DNA of 64,000 nucleotides from Candidatus Flavonifractor intestinipullorum (GTDB lineage: Bacteria > Bacillota > Clostridia > Oscillospirales > Oscillospiraceae). The position numbers and the translations under genes are program-made. How positions within the stretch are numbered: the stretch's first letter is position 1; every line of letters starts with the position of its first letter. The notes under the pieces were generated by a model. The model had not been told where the DNA came from and made no database searches. It saw only the letters and a list, made by a program, of their open reading frames with translations. The DNA is taken from the NCBI GenBank assembly GCA_019118925.1, contig DWYC01000088.1, forward strand, positions 1 through 64,000, given 5' to 3'. Shown in pieces: positions 7,713 to 16,223 of the stretch.

Positions 7713-8285
7713 TTGCCTAAGGCAGTTCGAATCATTTGGAATACCGTGACGACGCTGCTGGCCGTCGCGGTGGTGGCGGCGGCGGTGCTGCTGGTGGGGG
7801 TGCGCCTGGTGGGGCTGACGCCCTACGTGGTCCTCAGCGGCAGTATGGAGCCCACGTATCCCACGGGCTCGCTGATCTACGTGCGGGACGTGGAGCCCAC
7901 GGAGGTGGAGGTGGGGGACCCCATCACCTTTGTCCTCGATGAGGAGCTGAACGTGGCCACCCACCGGGTGGTGGAGGTCAACGAGACCGACGGCTGGTTC
8001 CGCACCAAGGGCGACGCCAACGACGCCCCGGACGGCAGCCCCGTGCTCTTCGAAAATCTGATCGGGGAGCCGGTGTTCTGTATCCCCAAGCTGGGGTATC
8101 TCACCAATTTCCTCACCAATCCCCCCGGGATGTACCTGGGGTGGAGCGCGGTGGTAATCCTGCTGATCCTCCTCTTCGCGCCGGACCTCCTCAAGTGGGC
8201 GGACAAGCAGGACCAGAAGCCCCGGGGCAAACGCGAGGCCCACGGGACATCCGATGACGGGGGAACGCCGAAAGGCAGTAAATAA
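7713..8285 (+). CDS. sipW: SipW-type signal peptidase I
   Basis: This is an archaeal/ER-type (S26B) signal peptidase that processes TasA/camelysin-like proteins. From the chosen start it has 190 residues: an N-terminal membrane helix (about 10-35), catalytic Ser44 in VVLSGSMEPTYP, the His84 in VATHRVVEV that replaces the Lys of ordinary SPase I, and a C-terminal membrane helix (about 145-165, AVVILLILLFAPDLL). The track starts at ATG 7671, but that codon abuts the terminator T-run and has no ribosome site. TTG 7713 has GAGGTGG five bases ahead, so I prefer it; ATG 7671 remains possible. It is the first gene of the operon and four of the next genes encode likely substrates. Confidence 0.88.
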   Translation: MPKAVRIIWNTVTTLLAVAVVAAAVLLVGVRLVGLTPYVVLSGSMEPTYPTGSLIYVRDVEPTEVEVGDPITFVLDEELNVATHRVVEVNETDGWFRTKGDANDAPDGSPVLFENLIGEPVFCIPKLGYLTNFLTNPPGMYLGWSAVVILLILLFAPDLLKWADKQDQKPRGKREAHGTSDDGGTPKGSK

Positions 8286-8371
8286 ATTCAACCCGGTACC
8301 CAAGCGAACCCCAAGCAGACCCAGCAAAGACCCAAAAACACGTGTGCAATGAAAGAAAGGAGCAAAACACA

Positions 8372-8980
8372 ATGAAAATGAAGAAGATCGTCGCGACCGG
8401 TTCCGCTCTGGCCCTGACCGCCGCCGTCGCCGTGGGCGGCACCCTGGCTTACCTGCAGGATGCGTCCGGCGATGTCGTCAACACCTTTACCTGGGACGCG
8501 AAGAATGCCATCCAGCTGACCCTGGACGAGCATAAGTATCTGCCGGAGAGCAATACGCTTGATATGGAAGCCGATCCTGTTCAGGCGAATAGTAACTATT
8601 CCATCATTCCTGGCGCTACTGCTCCCAAGGATCCCACTCTGCATTTGGACACTGAGACCGCGAGCTACCTGTACGTTGTGATTGACAACAAGCTGGGCGA
8701 GGACGTGGTTGCGATCACTGGCCTTGGCCAGAATTGGAATAGGGTGGAGAGCGCTACTCTGCCTGCTGGTGTGGCGGGTACTCTGTATTACTACACTGGC
8801 ACTGTGACCAACGGCGATTATCCTGTGTTCACCGGCGTCGAGTATGCGGATGACTTGGAGTATGACGAAGAGACCAGTGTGACCGGCACCATTACGGTGA
8901 AGGGCTTTGCTGTTCAGGCTTCCGCTGGTGGGGACGCTGTGGCCGCTTGGAATGCCACCTTCGGTGCTCCTCAGCCCTAA
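8372..8980 (+). CDS. TasA/camelysin-like exported protein 1
   Basis: The 202-residue secreted protein is a likely SipW substrate and fibre subunit. The N-terminus MKMKKIVATGSALALTAAVA followed by GGTLAYLQD is the typical SipW-dependent signal (GTLAY-L at the cleavage region). The beta-rich remainder has the family element VVNTFTWDAKNAIQLTLDE. The track begins at a GTG (8342); ATG 8372 has AAAGGAG at the right distance and starts the signal peptide. Codon use changes after about 8498 to many T-ending codons, unlike its neighbours. This suggests a recombined or faster-evolving mature domain. A role in biofilm matrix or surface fibres is inferred from family and operon. Confidence 0.8.
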   Translation: MKMKKIVATGSALALTAAVAVGGTLAYLQDASGDVVNTFTWDAKNAIQLTLDEHKYLPESNTLDMEADPVQANSNYSIIPGATAPKDPTLHLDTETASYLYVVIDNKLGEDVVAITGLGQNWNRVESATLPAGVAGTLYYYTGTVTNGDYPVFTGVEYADDLEYDEETSVTGTITVKGFAVQASAGGDAVAAWNATFGAPQP

Positions 8981-9031
8981 TCCTTCCTACATAACAACAA
9001 CGATTTTCTCATGAGAAAGGGAGCTTGACTT

Positions 9032-9637
9032 ATGAATATGAAGAAGAAACTGGTCGCCGGCGGTCTGGTCGCCGCTCTGGCCGCTACCGCCATCGGCGGC
9101 GCTACCCTGGCTTACTTCACCGATGAAGAAAAGGCCGTGAATACCTTCAGCGTGGGCAACGTGGACATCACTCTGACCGAGTCCGAGTGGGTTGAGAGCG
9201 ACGCCAAGCTCATCCCCGGCCGGGTTATCGACAAGAACCCCACCATCACCCTGGAGGCGGGCAGCGAGGATGCCTACACCTTCATGAAGGTGCAGCTTTC
9301 TCAGGACTTCGTGGACCTCCTGACCGATTATGCTACTGCTGCGAGCATCACCAACCCCATGGACGTGGTGGAGGACTGGTTCGTCAGCGAGGTCGGCCCC
9401 AAGGTCATGTATGTGGACGTGGACGCGGGCTATGCCATCCTGGGTGTGATGAGCCCCAAGTCGGCGGGCGACTCCGTCACCTACTTTGACCAGGTTACCG
9501 TGCCCAAGGGCGTGACTCAGGAGATGATCAGCGCTGAGGACGAGTACACCATCACCGTCACCGGCTATGCCATCCAGGCTGAGGGCTTTGACACCCGCGA
9601 GGAGGCGTTTGCCGCTCTCTTCCCTGAGCTGGCCTAA
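9032..9637 (+). CDS. TasA/camelysin-like exported protein 2
   Basis: This 201-residue protein has the clearest TasA-family signature of the operon. The signal MKKKLVAGGLVAALAATAIG ends in GATLAYFTD, and the mature part begins EEKAVNTFSVGNVDITLTE, the conserved start of camelysin/TasA proteins. Further family elements are LIPGRVIDKNPTITLEAGSE and DSVTYFDQVTVPKG. It is probably cleaved by the SipW enzyme upstream and assembled into surface fibres. A GGGAG ribosome site precedes ATG 9032. A strong hairpin 30 bases after the stop may lower expression of the later genes relative to this one. Confidence 0.85.
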   Translation: MNMKKKLVAGGLVAALAATAIGGATLAYFTDEEKAVNTFSVGNVDITLTESEWVESDAKLIPGRVIDKNPTITLEAGSEDAYTFMKVQLSQDFVDLLTDYATAASITNPMDVVEDWFVSEVGPKVMYVDVDAGYAILGVMSPKSAGDSVTYFDQVTVPKGVTQEMISAEDEYTITVTGYAIQAEGFDTREEAFAALFPELA

Positions 9638-9669
9638 TCCAATACTTAAGTACCGGACTTGAATGAAAG

Positions 9670-9700
9670 GGGCGGCGGGGCGTTCCCCGCCCCGCCGCCC
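9670..9700 (+). terminator. GC-rich intra-operon hairpin
   Basis: A perfect 13-base-pair stem GGGCGGCGGGGCG / CGCCCCGCCGCCC with a 5-base loop and no clear T-run. Between subunit genes it may act as a partial terminator or as an RNA-stabilising 3' end for the upstream genes. Confidence 0.5.
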
Positions 9701-9814
9701 AAAGGTTTTCCCGGCAAGACTGCCTGTCGGGATTCCCTGCCAAGCGGACGGCCCTCTCCCCAGGGCGGCCCGCTATGACCAAATCTCACGCAGAGAGGAA
9801 AGGCGGTAGACGAC

Positions 9815-10399
9815 ATGAAGAAACGACTTGCGGCCGGCGGCCTTGCGCTGTCGCTGCTGGCGATCCTGGGCATCGGTACCGCGGCCTACTTCGTTGCAGA
9901 TGGGCGGGCGGTGAACGAGATCACCACCGGCACCATCGATCTGACGTTGACCCAGAGCATCAACGGCGCGGTGATCGATACCACCGCACTGGAGGAGATC
10001 ATGCCCGGCGAGACGGTGAACCAGACGGCCGACATCGAGAACGCGGGCAACCATCCCTTCTGGACCCGGGCGCGGTATGAGGTGACCATCACCGCTGCCG
10101 ACGGTACCACGGAGCTGCCCGCCGCGCTGGAGGACGGCACGCCGGTCATCACCTTCGGCGCGGGGGAGGGCTGGCTGGACGGCGGCGACGGCTGGTATTA
10201 CTGCCCGGACATCGTCCCCGTGGGCGAGAGCGTCACTCCCTTCCGCGAGGTGACCTTCGCCGCCGGGGCCGGCAACGAATATCAGGGCTGCGACATTTCC
10301 ATCGCCGTGGACGCCCAGGCGGTCCAGAGCGATAACAATACCCCCGACAGCGGCAGCGTTCTGGAGGTCAAGGGCTGGCCCGAGACCGAGACACCCTAA
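9815..10399 (+). CDS. TasA/camelysin-like exported protein 3
   Basis: This 194-residue exported protein has a signal MKKRLAAGGLALSLLAILGI followed by GTAAYFVADGRAVNEITTGTIDLTLTQ. This parallels the TasA start (LAYF..., AVNTFSVGNVDITLTE). The mature part contains the family element IMPGETVNQTADIENAGNHPFWTRARYEVTI, and GEGWLDGGDGWYYCPDIVPVGESVTPF, which resembles the YYY/PVAAGDT stretch of gene 14007. It has a good ribosome site (AAAGGCGG) before ATG 9815. It is probably a minor subunit or adaptor of the same surface structure. Confidence 0.78.
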   Translation: MKKRLAAGGLALSLLAILGIGTAAYFVADGRAVNEITTGTIDLTLTQSINGAVIDTTALEEIMPGETVNQTADIENAGNHPFWTRARYEVTITAADGTTELPAALEDGTPVITFGAGEGWLDGGDGWYYCPDIVPVGESVTPFREVTFAAGAGNEYQGCDISIAVDAQAVQSDNNTPDSGSVLEVKGWPETETP

Positions 10400-10420
10400 A
10401 GGAAAGAGGTGTGATGCAGT

Positions 10421-13400
10421 ATGTATAATTGGAAAAAGCGCCTGCTGGCGGCGGCGCTGGCCGGTTGCATGGCCATGGGGCTGATGACGCCCGCGCTGGC
10501 TGTGGAAGTGGATGCGTCCACCTCTCCCACCGAGACGGTGGAGGAGACCACCGCGCCGGTGACGGACGAGACCACGGCCCCCACCGACGAGGTGGACCCC
10601 GGCTTTAGCGTGGACCCCAGCCAGGAGCCCTCTGAGGAGCCCAGCGAGAGCGTGGAGCCCTCGGCGGAGCCTTCCGAAGAGCCCAGCGAGAGCGTGGAGC
10701 CCTCGGCGGAGCCTTCCGAGGAGCCCAGCGAGAGCGTAGAGCCCTCGGCGGAGCCTTCCGAGGAGCCCGGCGAGAGCCCGGAGCCCAGCGCCGAGCCTTC
10801 GGCCGAGCCCTCCCTGCCCCCCGAGGTGGAGATCCCCGAGGAGAGCATCCCCCTGGACCCCGGCTTTGAGGTGCCCGACTACGGCAGCATGACCACCGAG
10901 GAGCTCTATGAGGCGCTGCAGTCCTTCGGCGGCGACGCCGCCCTGGAAGAGGCGTTCTATGCCCTCCTGACCGAGGAGCAGATCGCCGCCCTGGAGGCGT
11001 ACATTCAGGAGCAGGAGGAGCAGGCCCTGGAGGCGGAGTACCCCGCCATCCCCGCCCAGTCCGCCACCGATGAGGCCAACGGCGTCACGGTGACGGTGTC
11101 GGCGCCGGCCGGCGCGTTCCCGGCGGGGACCGAGCTGACCATTGAGCTCGTTCAGACCCCCAACCCCCTGACTCGCATGTTCACCCAGGACCAGAAGGCC
11201 ATGGTGGACGAGGCTGTGGCCGAAGCCTTGGCGGAAGAGCCCGCCGAGCCGCAGCAGTCGGTGGCCTTCGACATCACCTTCCGGCTCGACGGCGCGGAGG
11301 TGCAGCCCCGGGAGGGCTACACCGTCAGCGTGACCTTCGATGTGGAGAGCGCCAGCGCCCTTCTGGACGGCGCCGACCAGCTCCAGGTGTTCCACGTGGA
11401 CGGCGACGCCGTGGCCGAGGCCGTGGGCGAGGCCGTCGCGGTGGACCCCGAGGCCGACACCCAGCAGATCGCCGTGGAGGCCGAGCAGTTCTCCATCTAT
11501 GCCCTGACTGCGGCGGTCACACCGAGAGCAAGCTATGAGGTCAATTTGGCTGATCTAAATGGCATGACGTTCCAGGTCGGCGATGTAATTGAGGTAACTG
11601 CCCAAGAAGAGAATCGATATCAGTGGAACGTCACTTCTGGTAGAGACTGCGTAACAGTTCAATCTTTGCCGGATACAAACACCGGTGGATGGTGGCCTAC
11701 CTACTATAAACATTGGCAGATCACCATGAATGAGCCGGGAAGTGTAACCGTTCAGTACGGATATACTGACTGGTGGGGGTGGCATGGTACTCAAGCCACG
11801 TTTACGATTGAGGAACCGGTCCCCGCCGGTCCTCTGACCATTGAAGATCAGATCAACCGGAACGGCAGCCTGATTCCGGTGCTGAACCGTGACGAAGCGG
11901 GCGTCCCGGCAGATGCTGAAGTCACCTACCGCTGGTACAGAGCGGAGAACAACGGCAGTGCCCCCGCATTTAAGGAGTGCGCGGAGGTGACGGGCGATGC
12001 GCTGGATACTCAGTACGCTCCTGAAAACGGCGTCAACGTAGCTGTGGACCAGGGCGGCAAGTACTGGTACTATGTGACCGCCACCTATACTACAGATGCG
12101 GGTGGTGCAGAACAGACGCTCCGCTCTGCACCCTACTGGGTGCCCTACTCCAATGAGCTGGAGAACGGTGGATTTGAGGATCCAGATACCAGTGAGTATG
12201 GCTATGGTTGGAGTGTACAGTTCAACCAGAATGAAGAGTTCCTTCTCAATCCGTCCAGTGCCGCAGATCATACCGCCCTGTGGTGGAAATCCACTGGCGA
12301 AGGATACAGCCAAACCAACGGGACCGTCCATATTGAGTATGTGGCCCCGGATAAGGGAGATCCTACGAGCGAGTTCAGCGCCAGATGGGGCGCGGGTACG
12401 CCTACAAGCCCGAACGCAACCGGCAGCGATCAGTATGCAGAGCTGAACTGCGAGGCATTTGGCGCACTCTATCAGGACGTGCTGACAGCCCCCGGTGCAG
12501 AGCTCTATTGGAGCCTGTCGCACCGCGGCCGAGAAGGCGTAGACGAAATGGCTGTGGTAATTATGCCCGCCTCTGAAGCACGGAATATTACCACACAGTC
12601 GCAGCTGGAGCAGGTACTGACTAATCCGGGAAAGTATAACGCGGCTGTGACTTATATTAAGAGCGATGCGGATGCGTGGCACTCCTACTCCAGTACGATG
12701 GACATGGCAGACAGCGAGGGGGCGTATGACCGGAACACGAATATCGCGTATAACGCCACGCCGGATATGTTCAACGCGGACGGCTCCTATAAGGGAAGCG
12801 GTGAGTATCTGACCCGGTTCTTCTTTGTCGCAGTCAACACATTCACAGGGGATCCTACGGTCGGCAACCTGATTGACGAGGTCAGCTTCTCCGACGATCT
12901 GTCCTATACCATTAACTATTATCTGGGTGATGCTTCTACTCCTGACCGGACGGAGCACGACAGTGCAGATCCCTTTACCCGGGTGACTGCGGATGTGAGT
13001 AGCTATCTGGGTGAGGGCTGGACAGTTGAGCGTACTGAGATCGACGGGGAGGATGCGAATGGCAGTTTGCAGATGCTCCTGACTGCCAGCGGGATGACAC
13101 TGAATGTGTACCTGATTCAGGGCGGCATCACGGTCGTGAAGCAAGTCGCGGGCGTGACATTGACCGGGAGCTACACGGCAAACTTTGCGCTGTACGAAGA
13201 TAATAATGGCAGCGTAGGGAGTCAGGTAGCAAAGGCAAGCGTCACCGTCAACTCGGGGACGGGCGCAGGCAGTGTAGTCTTTACGGACATGAAGGGAGAG
13301 CGGTTCATTCCCGAAATAAGTGCCACCTACTATATCTGTGAAACTTCCACATTGCCAGTGGATGGGTACAGCCTGACCTCTACGACGTATGACGGTGCGC

Positions 13401-14014
13401 CGGCCACGGACGGTTATTACCAATTTAGTGTTAATCAGAACGGCGTAGCCTCCATCACGGTGGTCAACACCTACACGGAGAAGCCCAAGTTCGGCAGCCT
13501 GACCATCATCAAGGAGGTAGCGGGTACGGACCCCATCGAGCAGAGCTTCATCTTCACGGTGACCAGCCCGGACGGCTTCTCCATGAGCGTCGTCATGAGC
13601 CCGGAGGACTTCGGCTCGGAGCGCAGCTGCAGTGTTACCATCACGAACCTCCCGGTGGGTTCGTATACCGTGACCGAGGACACCGGCTGGTCTTGGAAGT
13701 ATGAGTGTACTAGCCAATCGTCCCAAGAAGTTGAAATCAGCGCGGAAAATCTTAATCCGACGGTAGAATTTACTAACAAGGATAAGGGGAGCTCGTGGCT
13801 GGGCGGCACGGACATTGTGGAGAACGTGTTTGACAAAGTGAGTAGCGATTCCGGTGCGCAGGTGACCCCTGCGGCCAACACGGACGCCAACGTGACGCCG
13901 CTGCCCACGGCCCCCAAGGACCCCGAGGAGGACCAGGGCGACAAGAACAACAACACCGAACCCGACCCCGGCGAGGAGGCCATGACCCAGGAGGGAGGCG
14001 AGAGCAATGTTTGA
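10421..14014 (+). CDS. Large surface adhesin with Glu/Pro/Ser repeats and Cna-B domains
   Basis: The 1197-residue secreted protein has a normal signal peptide (MYNWKKRLLAAALAGCMAMG ... ALA). Next comes a Thr/Glu-rich region, then a low-complexity stalk of near-identical 14-residue units (EPSESVEPSAEPSE) at about residues 73-127. Middle beta-rich modules of unknown family follow. Two Cna-B-like domains lie near the C-terminus, each with an isopeptide-type Lys (ITVVKQVAG, LTIIKEVAG), a Glu (YICET, VTED) and an Asn (VVNTY, EFTNKD). There is no LPXTG motif or C-terminal membrane anchor, so it probably binds other surface proteins such as the SLH protein two genes on. Residues about 370-1020 use markedly more A/T-ending codons than the flanks. 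It overlaps the next gene by 8 bases. Confidence 0.85.
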   Translation: MYNWKKRLLAAALAGCMAMGLMTPALAVEVDASTSPTETVEETTAPVTDETTAPTDEVDPGFSVDPSQEPSEEPSESVEPSAEPSEEPSESVEPSAEPSEEPSESVEPSAEPSEEPGESPEPSAEPSAEPSLPPEVEIPEESIPLDPGFEVPDYGSMTTEELYEALQSFGGDAALEEAFYALLTEEQIAALEAYIQEQEEQALEAEYPAIPAQSATDEANGVTVTVSAPAGAFPAGTELTIELVQTPNPLTRMFTQDQKAMVDEAVAEALAEEPAEPQQSVAFDITFRLDGAEVQPREGYTVSVTFDVESASALLDGADQLQVFHVDGDAVAEAVGEAVAVDPEADTQQIAVEAEQFSIYALTAAVTPRASYEVNLADLNGMTFQVGDVIEVTAQEENRYQWNVTSGRDCVTVQSLPDTNTGGWWPTYYKHWQITMNEPGSVTVQYGYTDWWGWHGTQATFTIEEPVPAGPLTIEDQINRNGSLIPVLNRDEAGVPADAEVTYRWYRAENNGSAPAFKECAEVTGDALDTQYAPENGVNVAVDQGGKYWYYVTATYTTDAGGAEQTLRSAPYWVPYSNELENGGFEDPDTSEYGYGWSVQFNQNEEFLLNPSSAADHTALWWKSTGEGYSQTNGTVHIEYVAPDKGDPTSEFSARWGAGTPTSPNATGSDQYAELNCEAFGALYQDVLTAPGAELYWSLSHRGREGVDEMAVVIMPASEARNITTQSQLEQVLTNPGKYNAAVTYIKSDADAWHSYSSTMDMADSEGAYDRNTNIAYNATPDMFNADGSYKGSGEYLTRFFFVAVNTFTGDPTVGNLIDEVSFSDDLSYTINYYLGDASTPDRTEHDSADPFTRVTADVSSYLGEGWTVERTEIDGEDANGSLQMLLTASGMTLNVYLIQGGITVVKQVAGVTLTGSYTANFALYEDNNGSVGSQVAKASVTVNSGTGAGSVVFTDMKGERFIPEISATYYICETSTLPVDGYSLTSTTYDGAPATDGYYQFSVNQNGVASITVVNTYTEKPKFGSLTIIKEVAGTDPIEQSFIFTVTSPDGFSMSVVMSPEDFGSERSCSVTITNLPVGSYTVTEDTGWSWKYECTSQSSQEVEISAENLNPTVEFTNKDKGSSWLGGTDIVENVFDKVSSDSGAQVTPAANTDANVTPLPTAPKDPEEDQGDKNNNTEPDPGEEAMTQEGGESNV
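10637..10800 (+). repeat. 42-base in-frame tandem repeats
   Basis: Three near-identical 42-base units plus a diverged partial copy encode EPSESVEPSAEPSE. The copies differ by a few bases only, so copy number may vary between strains by slippage. Confidence 0.9.
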
Positions 14015-14627
14015 CCGGAAGAAATATGAAGGCAAGCGTGCCCTGCGCCGCTGGCCCAAGTGGCTGCCCGCGGCGGCGGCGGTAGCGCTGATCGCCACGC
14101 TGGCGGTGGGCGGAACCCTGGCCTGGCTGTCGGCCTACACCCAACCGGTGAAGAACACCTTCGTCATGGGCACGGTTCCCCCGCAGGTAACGGAGAGCTT
14201 TAATCAGAAAGTTAAAGAAGACGTCAAAGTTACCAACCATGGCAACATCCCCGCGTACATCCGCGTGGCGCTGGTCTGCACCTGGCAGGATGACAGCAGA
14301 AATGTAGTAGGCGAGCCCGCCAGCCTGGACGACCTTATCATCGACTGGGGAACAGAAGGCGGCTCTGAAACTGCTGAAGCTCCCGGAAACGGTTGGATCA
14401 AAATCGGTGACTACTACTACTACACCCAGCCGGTAGCGGCGGGAGATACTACGTTTAACCTGATTGACTCGGCGAGGGTCAAAGATGATGCGGCCACCAA
14501 TGGCTATCACATGAATCTCCAGGTCATCGCCGACTCCATCCAGGCGAACCCCACCAGCGTGGTCCAAAGCCAGTGGGGCGTTATGGTAGATGAGAACGGT
14601 GCAATTACCGGCTCTACTAACAACTAA
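14007..14627 (+). CDS. TasA/camelysin-like exported protein 4
   Basis: The 206-residue protein has a longer basic N-terminus (MFDRKKYEGKRALRRWPKWL) before the hydrophobic segment, which ends in VGGTLAWLSAY, a SipW-type cleavage context. The mature part starts TQPVKNTFVMGTVPPQVTESF and contains VTNHGNIPAYIRVALVCTWQD, a hallmark of camelysin/TasA-like and related SipW-dependent proteins. Its first 8 bases overlap the adhesin gene, so the two are translationally coupled and perhaps made in fixed ratio. I infer an adhesin-associated subunit. Confidence 0.8.
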   Translation: MFDRKKYEGKRALRRWPKWLPAAAAVALIATLAVGGTLAWLSAYTQPVKNTFVMGTVPPQVTESFNQKVKEDVKVTNHGNIPAYIRVALVCTWQDDSRNVVGEPASLDDLIIDWGTEGGSETAEAPGNGWIKIGDYYYYTQPVAAGDTTFNLIDSARVKDDAATNGYHMNLQVIADSIQANPTSVVQSQWGVMVDENGAITGSTNN

Positions 14628-14641
14628 GGAGGTGACTGACG

Positions 14642-16150
14642 ATGAAAAAACATACCCTTCGCGCACTGATGGCGGGAGGCGTGGCCGCGGCTCTGCTGTG
14701 CGGCATCGTCGCGGTCACCGCCCTGGCGGACGGCAACGTCCCCACCGTGACCTATGATCACGCCAACCGGCAGTTCGTGTTTACCAACTTCAATGACGAC
14801 TACATCACCGACGGCGACGGGGCGAAGTACCCCAACCTGTTTCAGGCCATGGACGGCGGCGACGGCAACGGCCTGATGCCCGGCGACACGGTCACTCAGG
14901 AAATCCACGTCACCACCAGCGGCATGGGCTCCGGCTCGGTGATCCTGACCCTGCGGGCGGAGCCCACCGCCGACGCCGACGCCAACGCCGACTATGAAAA
15001 GCTCCTCTCCGCCACCGGTGAGGACGAGGACGGCGACGGCCAGCCCGACGGCGTGACCCTCACCGTCCGGGAGAAGAACGGCGCCACCATGACCGACATG
15101 AACGGCAACGTGGTGGAGGAGATCTCCGGCTCCCTGGGCGAGGGCGTCACTCTGGGCCGCCTCTACCGGGGCGACAGCCTGGATCTGATGGTCACGCTGA
15201 ACATCCCCGTGACCGTAGGCAATGAGCTCCAGGGCCTGGAGGCCCAGGTGGGCTGGGTCTTTACCGCCGACTACCGCTCCGGCGGCGGCGGGACCGATCC
15301 GGATCCCGATCCCAGCAATTCCGGCGGCGGCGGGACGGACATCCCCGAGGAGAGCACGCCTCTGGGTCCGCTGCCCGATCTGGAGCGGGGCGACCACTTT
15401 GCCTACATCGTGGGCCGTGACGACGGTCTGGTCCACCCCGAGGCCGAGATCACCCGCGCCGAGGTGGGCACCATCTTCTTCCGCCTGCTGACCGAGGAGT
15501 CCCGGAACCAGTTCTGGGCCACCACCAACCCCTACACCGACGTCCCCTCGGACGCCTGGTTCAACAAGGCCATCTCCACCCTGACCAACGCGGGTATCAT
15601 CTACGGCCGCGGCGCGGGCATCTTTGACCCCGACGCCTCCATCACCCGTGCGGAGTTTGCCGCCATGGCCGTCCGGTTCTTCGGCGGCGGCTACGAGGGC
15701 GAGGACCTGTTCAGTGACATCGACGGCCACTGGGCCCAGGATGCCATCAACCAGGCCGCCAACCAGGGTATCGTCAGCGGCTATCCCGACGGCACCTTCC
15801 GGCCCGACAACAACATCACCCGTTCGGAGGCCATCTCCATCATCAACCGGGTGCTGGACCGCCGGCCCGAGAAGGACCACCTGCTGGCCGAGGAGGATAT
15901 GATCACCTGGCCCGACAACATGGACACCTCCACCTGGTACTACGCGGACATCCAGGAGGCCACCAACTCCCACGACTACGATCCCTCGGAGGAGCGGGAC
16001 GAGGAAGGCAACCAGTACGAGATCTGGACCGGTTCGCTGCCCGTGCGTGACTGGATCACGCTGGAGCGCGCCTGGACCAACTCCAACGAGTCCGTCAACC
16101 CCGGTGACGTCATGTTCGTCACCTCCCGGGAGAGCGCGGTTATCCGTTAA
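14642..16150 (+). CDS. S-layer homology (SLH) domain surface protein
   Basis: The 502-residue exported protein has a signal peptide (about 1-29, ending VTALADG) and an N-terminal beta domain (about 30-215). The element LMPGDTVTQEIHVTTSG recalls TasA-type domains. A Gly/Asp/Pro linker follows, then three SLH repeats at about 250-420, marked by ITRAEVGTIFF, ITRAEFAAMAV and ITRSEAISIIN. SLH triplets bind pyruvylated secondary wall polymers. This is therefore the probable wall anchor of the fibre/adhesin complex made by the operon. AAGGAGGTG precedes ATG 14642. It is the last gene before a strong bidirectional terminator. Confidence 0.9.
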   Translation: MKKHTLRALMAGGVAAALLCGIVAVTALADGNVPTVTYDHANRQFVFTNFNDDYITDGDGAKYPNLFQAMDGGDGNGLMPGDTVTQEIHVTTSGMGSGSVILTLRAEPTADADANADYEKLLSATGEDEDGDGQPDGVTLTVREKNGATMTDMNGNVVEEISGSLGEGVTLGRLYRGDSLDLMVTLNIPVTVGNELQGLEAQVGWVFTADYRSGGGGTDPDPDPSNSGGGGTDIPEESTPLGPLPDLERGDHFAYIVGRDDGLVHPEAEITRAEVGTIFFRLLTEESRNQFWATTNPYTDVPSDAWFNKAISTLTNAGIIYGRGAGIFDPDASITRAEFAAMAVRFFGGGYEGEDLFSDIDGHWAQDAINQAANQGIVSGYPDGTFRPDNNITRSEAISIINRVLDRRPEKDHLLAEEDMITWPDNMDTSTWYYADIQEATNSHDYDPSEERDEEGNQYEIWTGSLPVRDWITLERAWTNSNESVNPGDVMFVTSRESAVIR

Positions 16151-16174
16151 GCGCACACTTCCGGAACCCAGAGA

Positions 16175-16214
16175 AAAACAGGGGCCGCAGCCATATGGCT
16201 GCGGCCCCTGTTTT
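16175..16214. terminator. Bidirectional terminator
   Basis: A long perfect inverted repeat, AAAACAGGGGCCGCAGCC / GGCTGCGGCCCCTGTTTT, between convergent genes. It gives a T-run in both directions and ends both the fibre operon and the AlkD-like gene. Confidence 0.92.
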
Positions 16215-16223
16215 GCGCCCATT

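Noticed and set aside
11555-14098. 847-residue minus-strand ORF opposite the adhesin gene
   Set aside because: It is antisense to a gene with signal peptide, repeats and Cna-B domains, has no ribosome site or family motif, and its composition is that of a GC-rich shadow frame.
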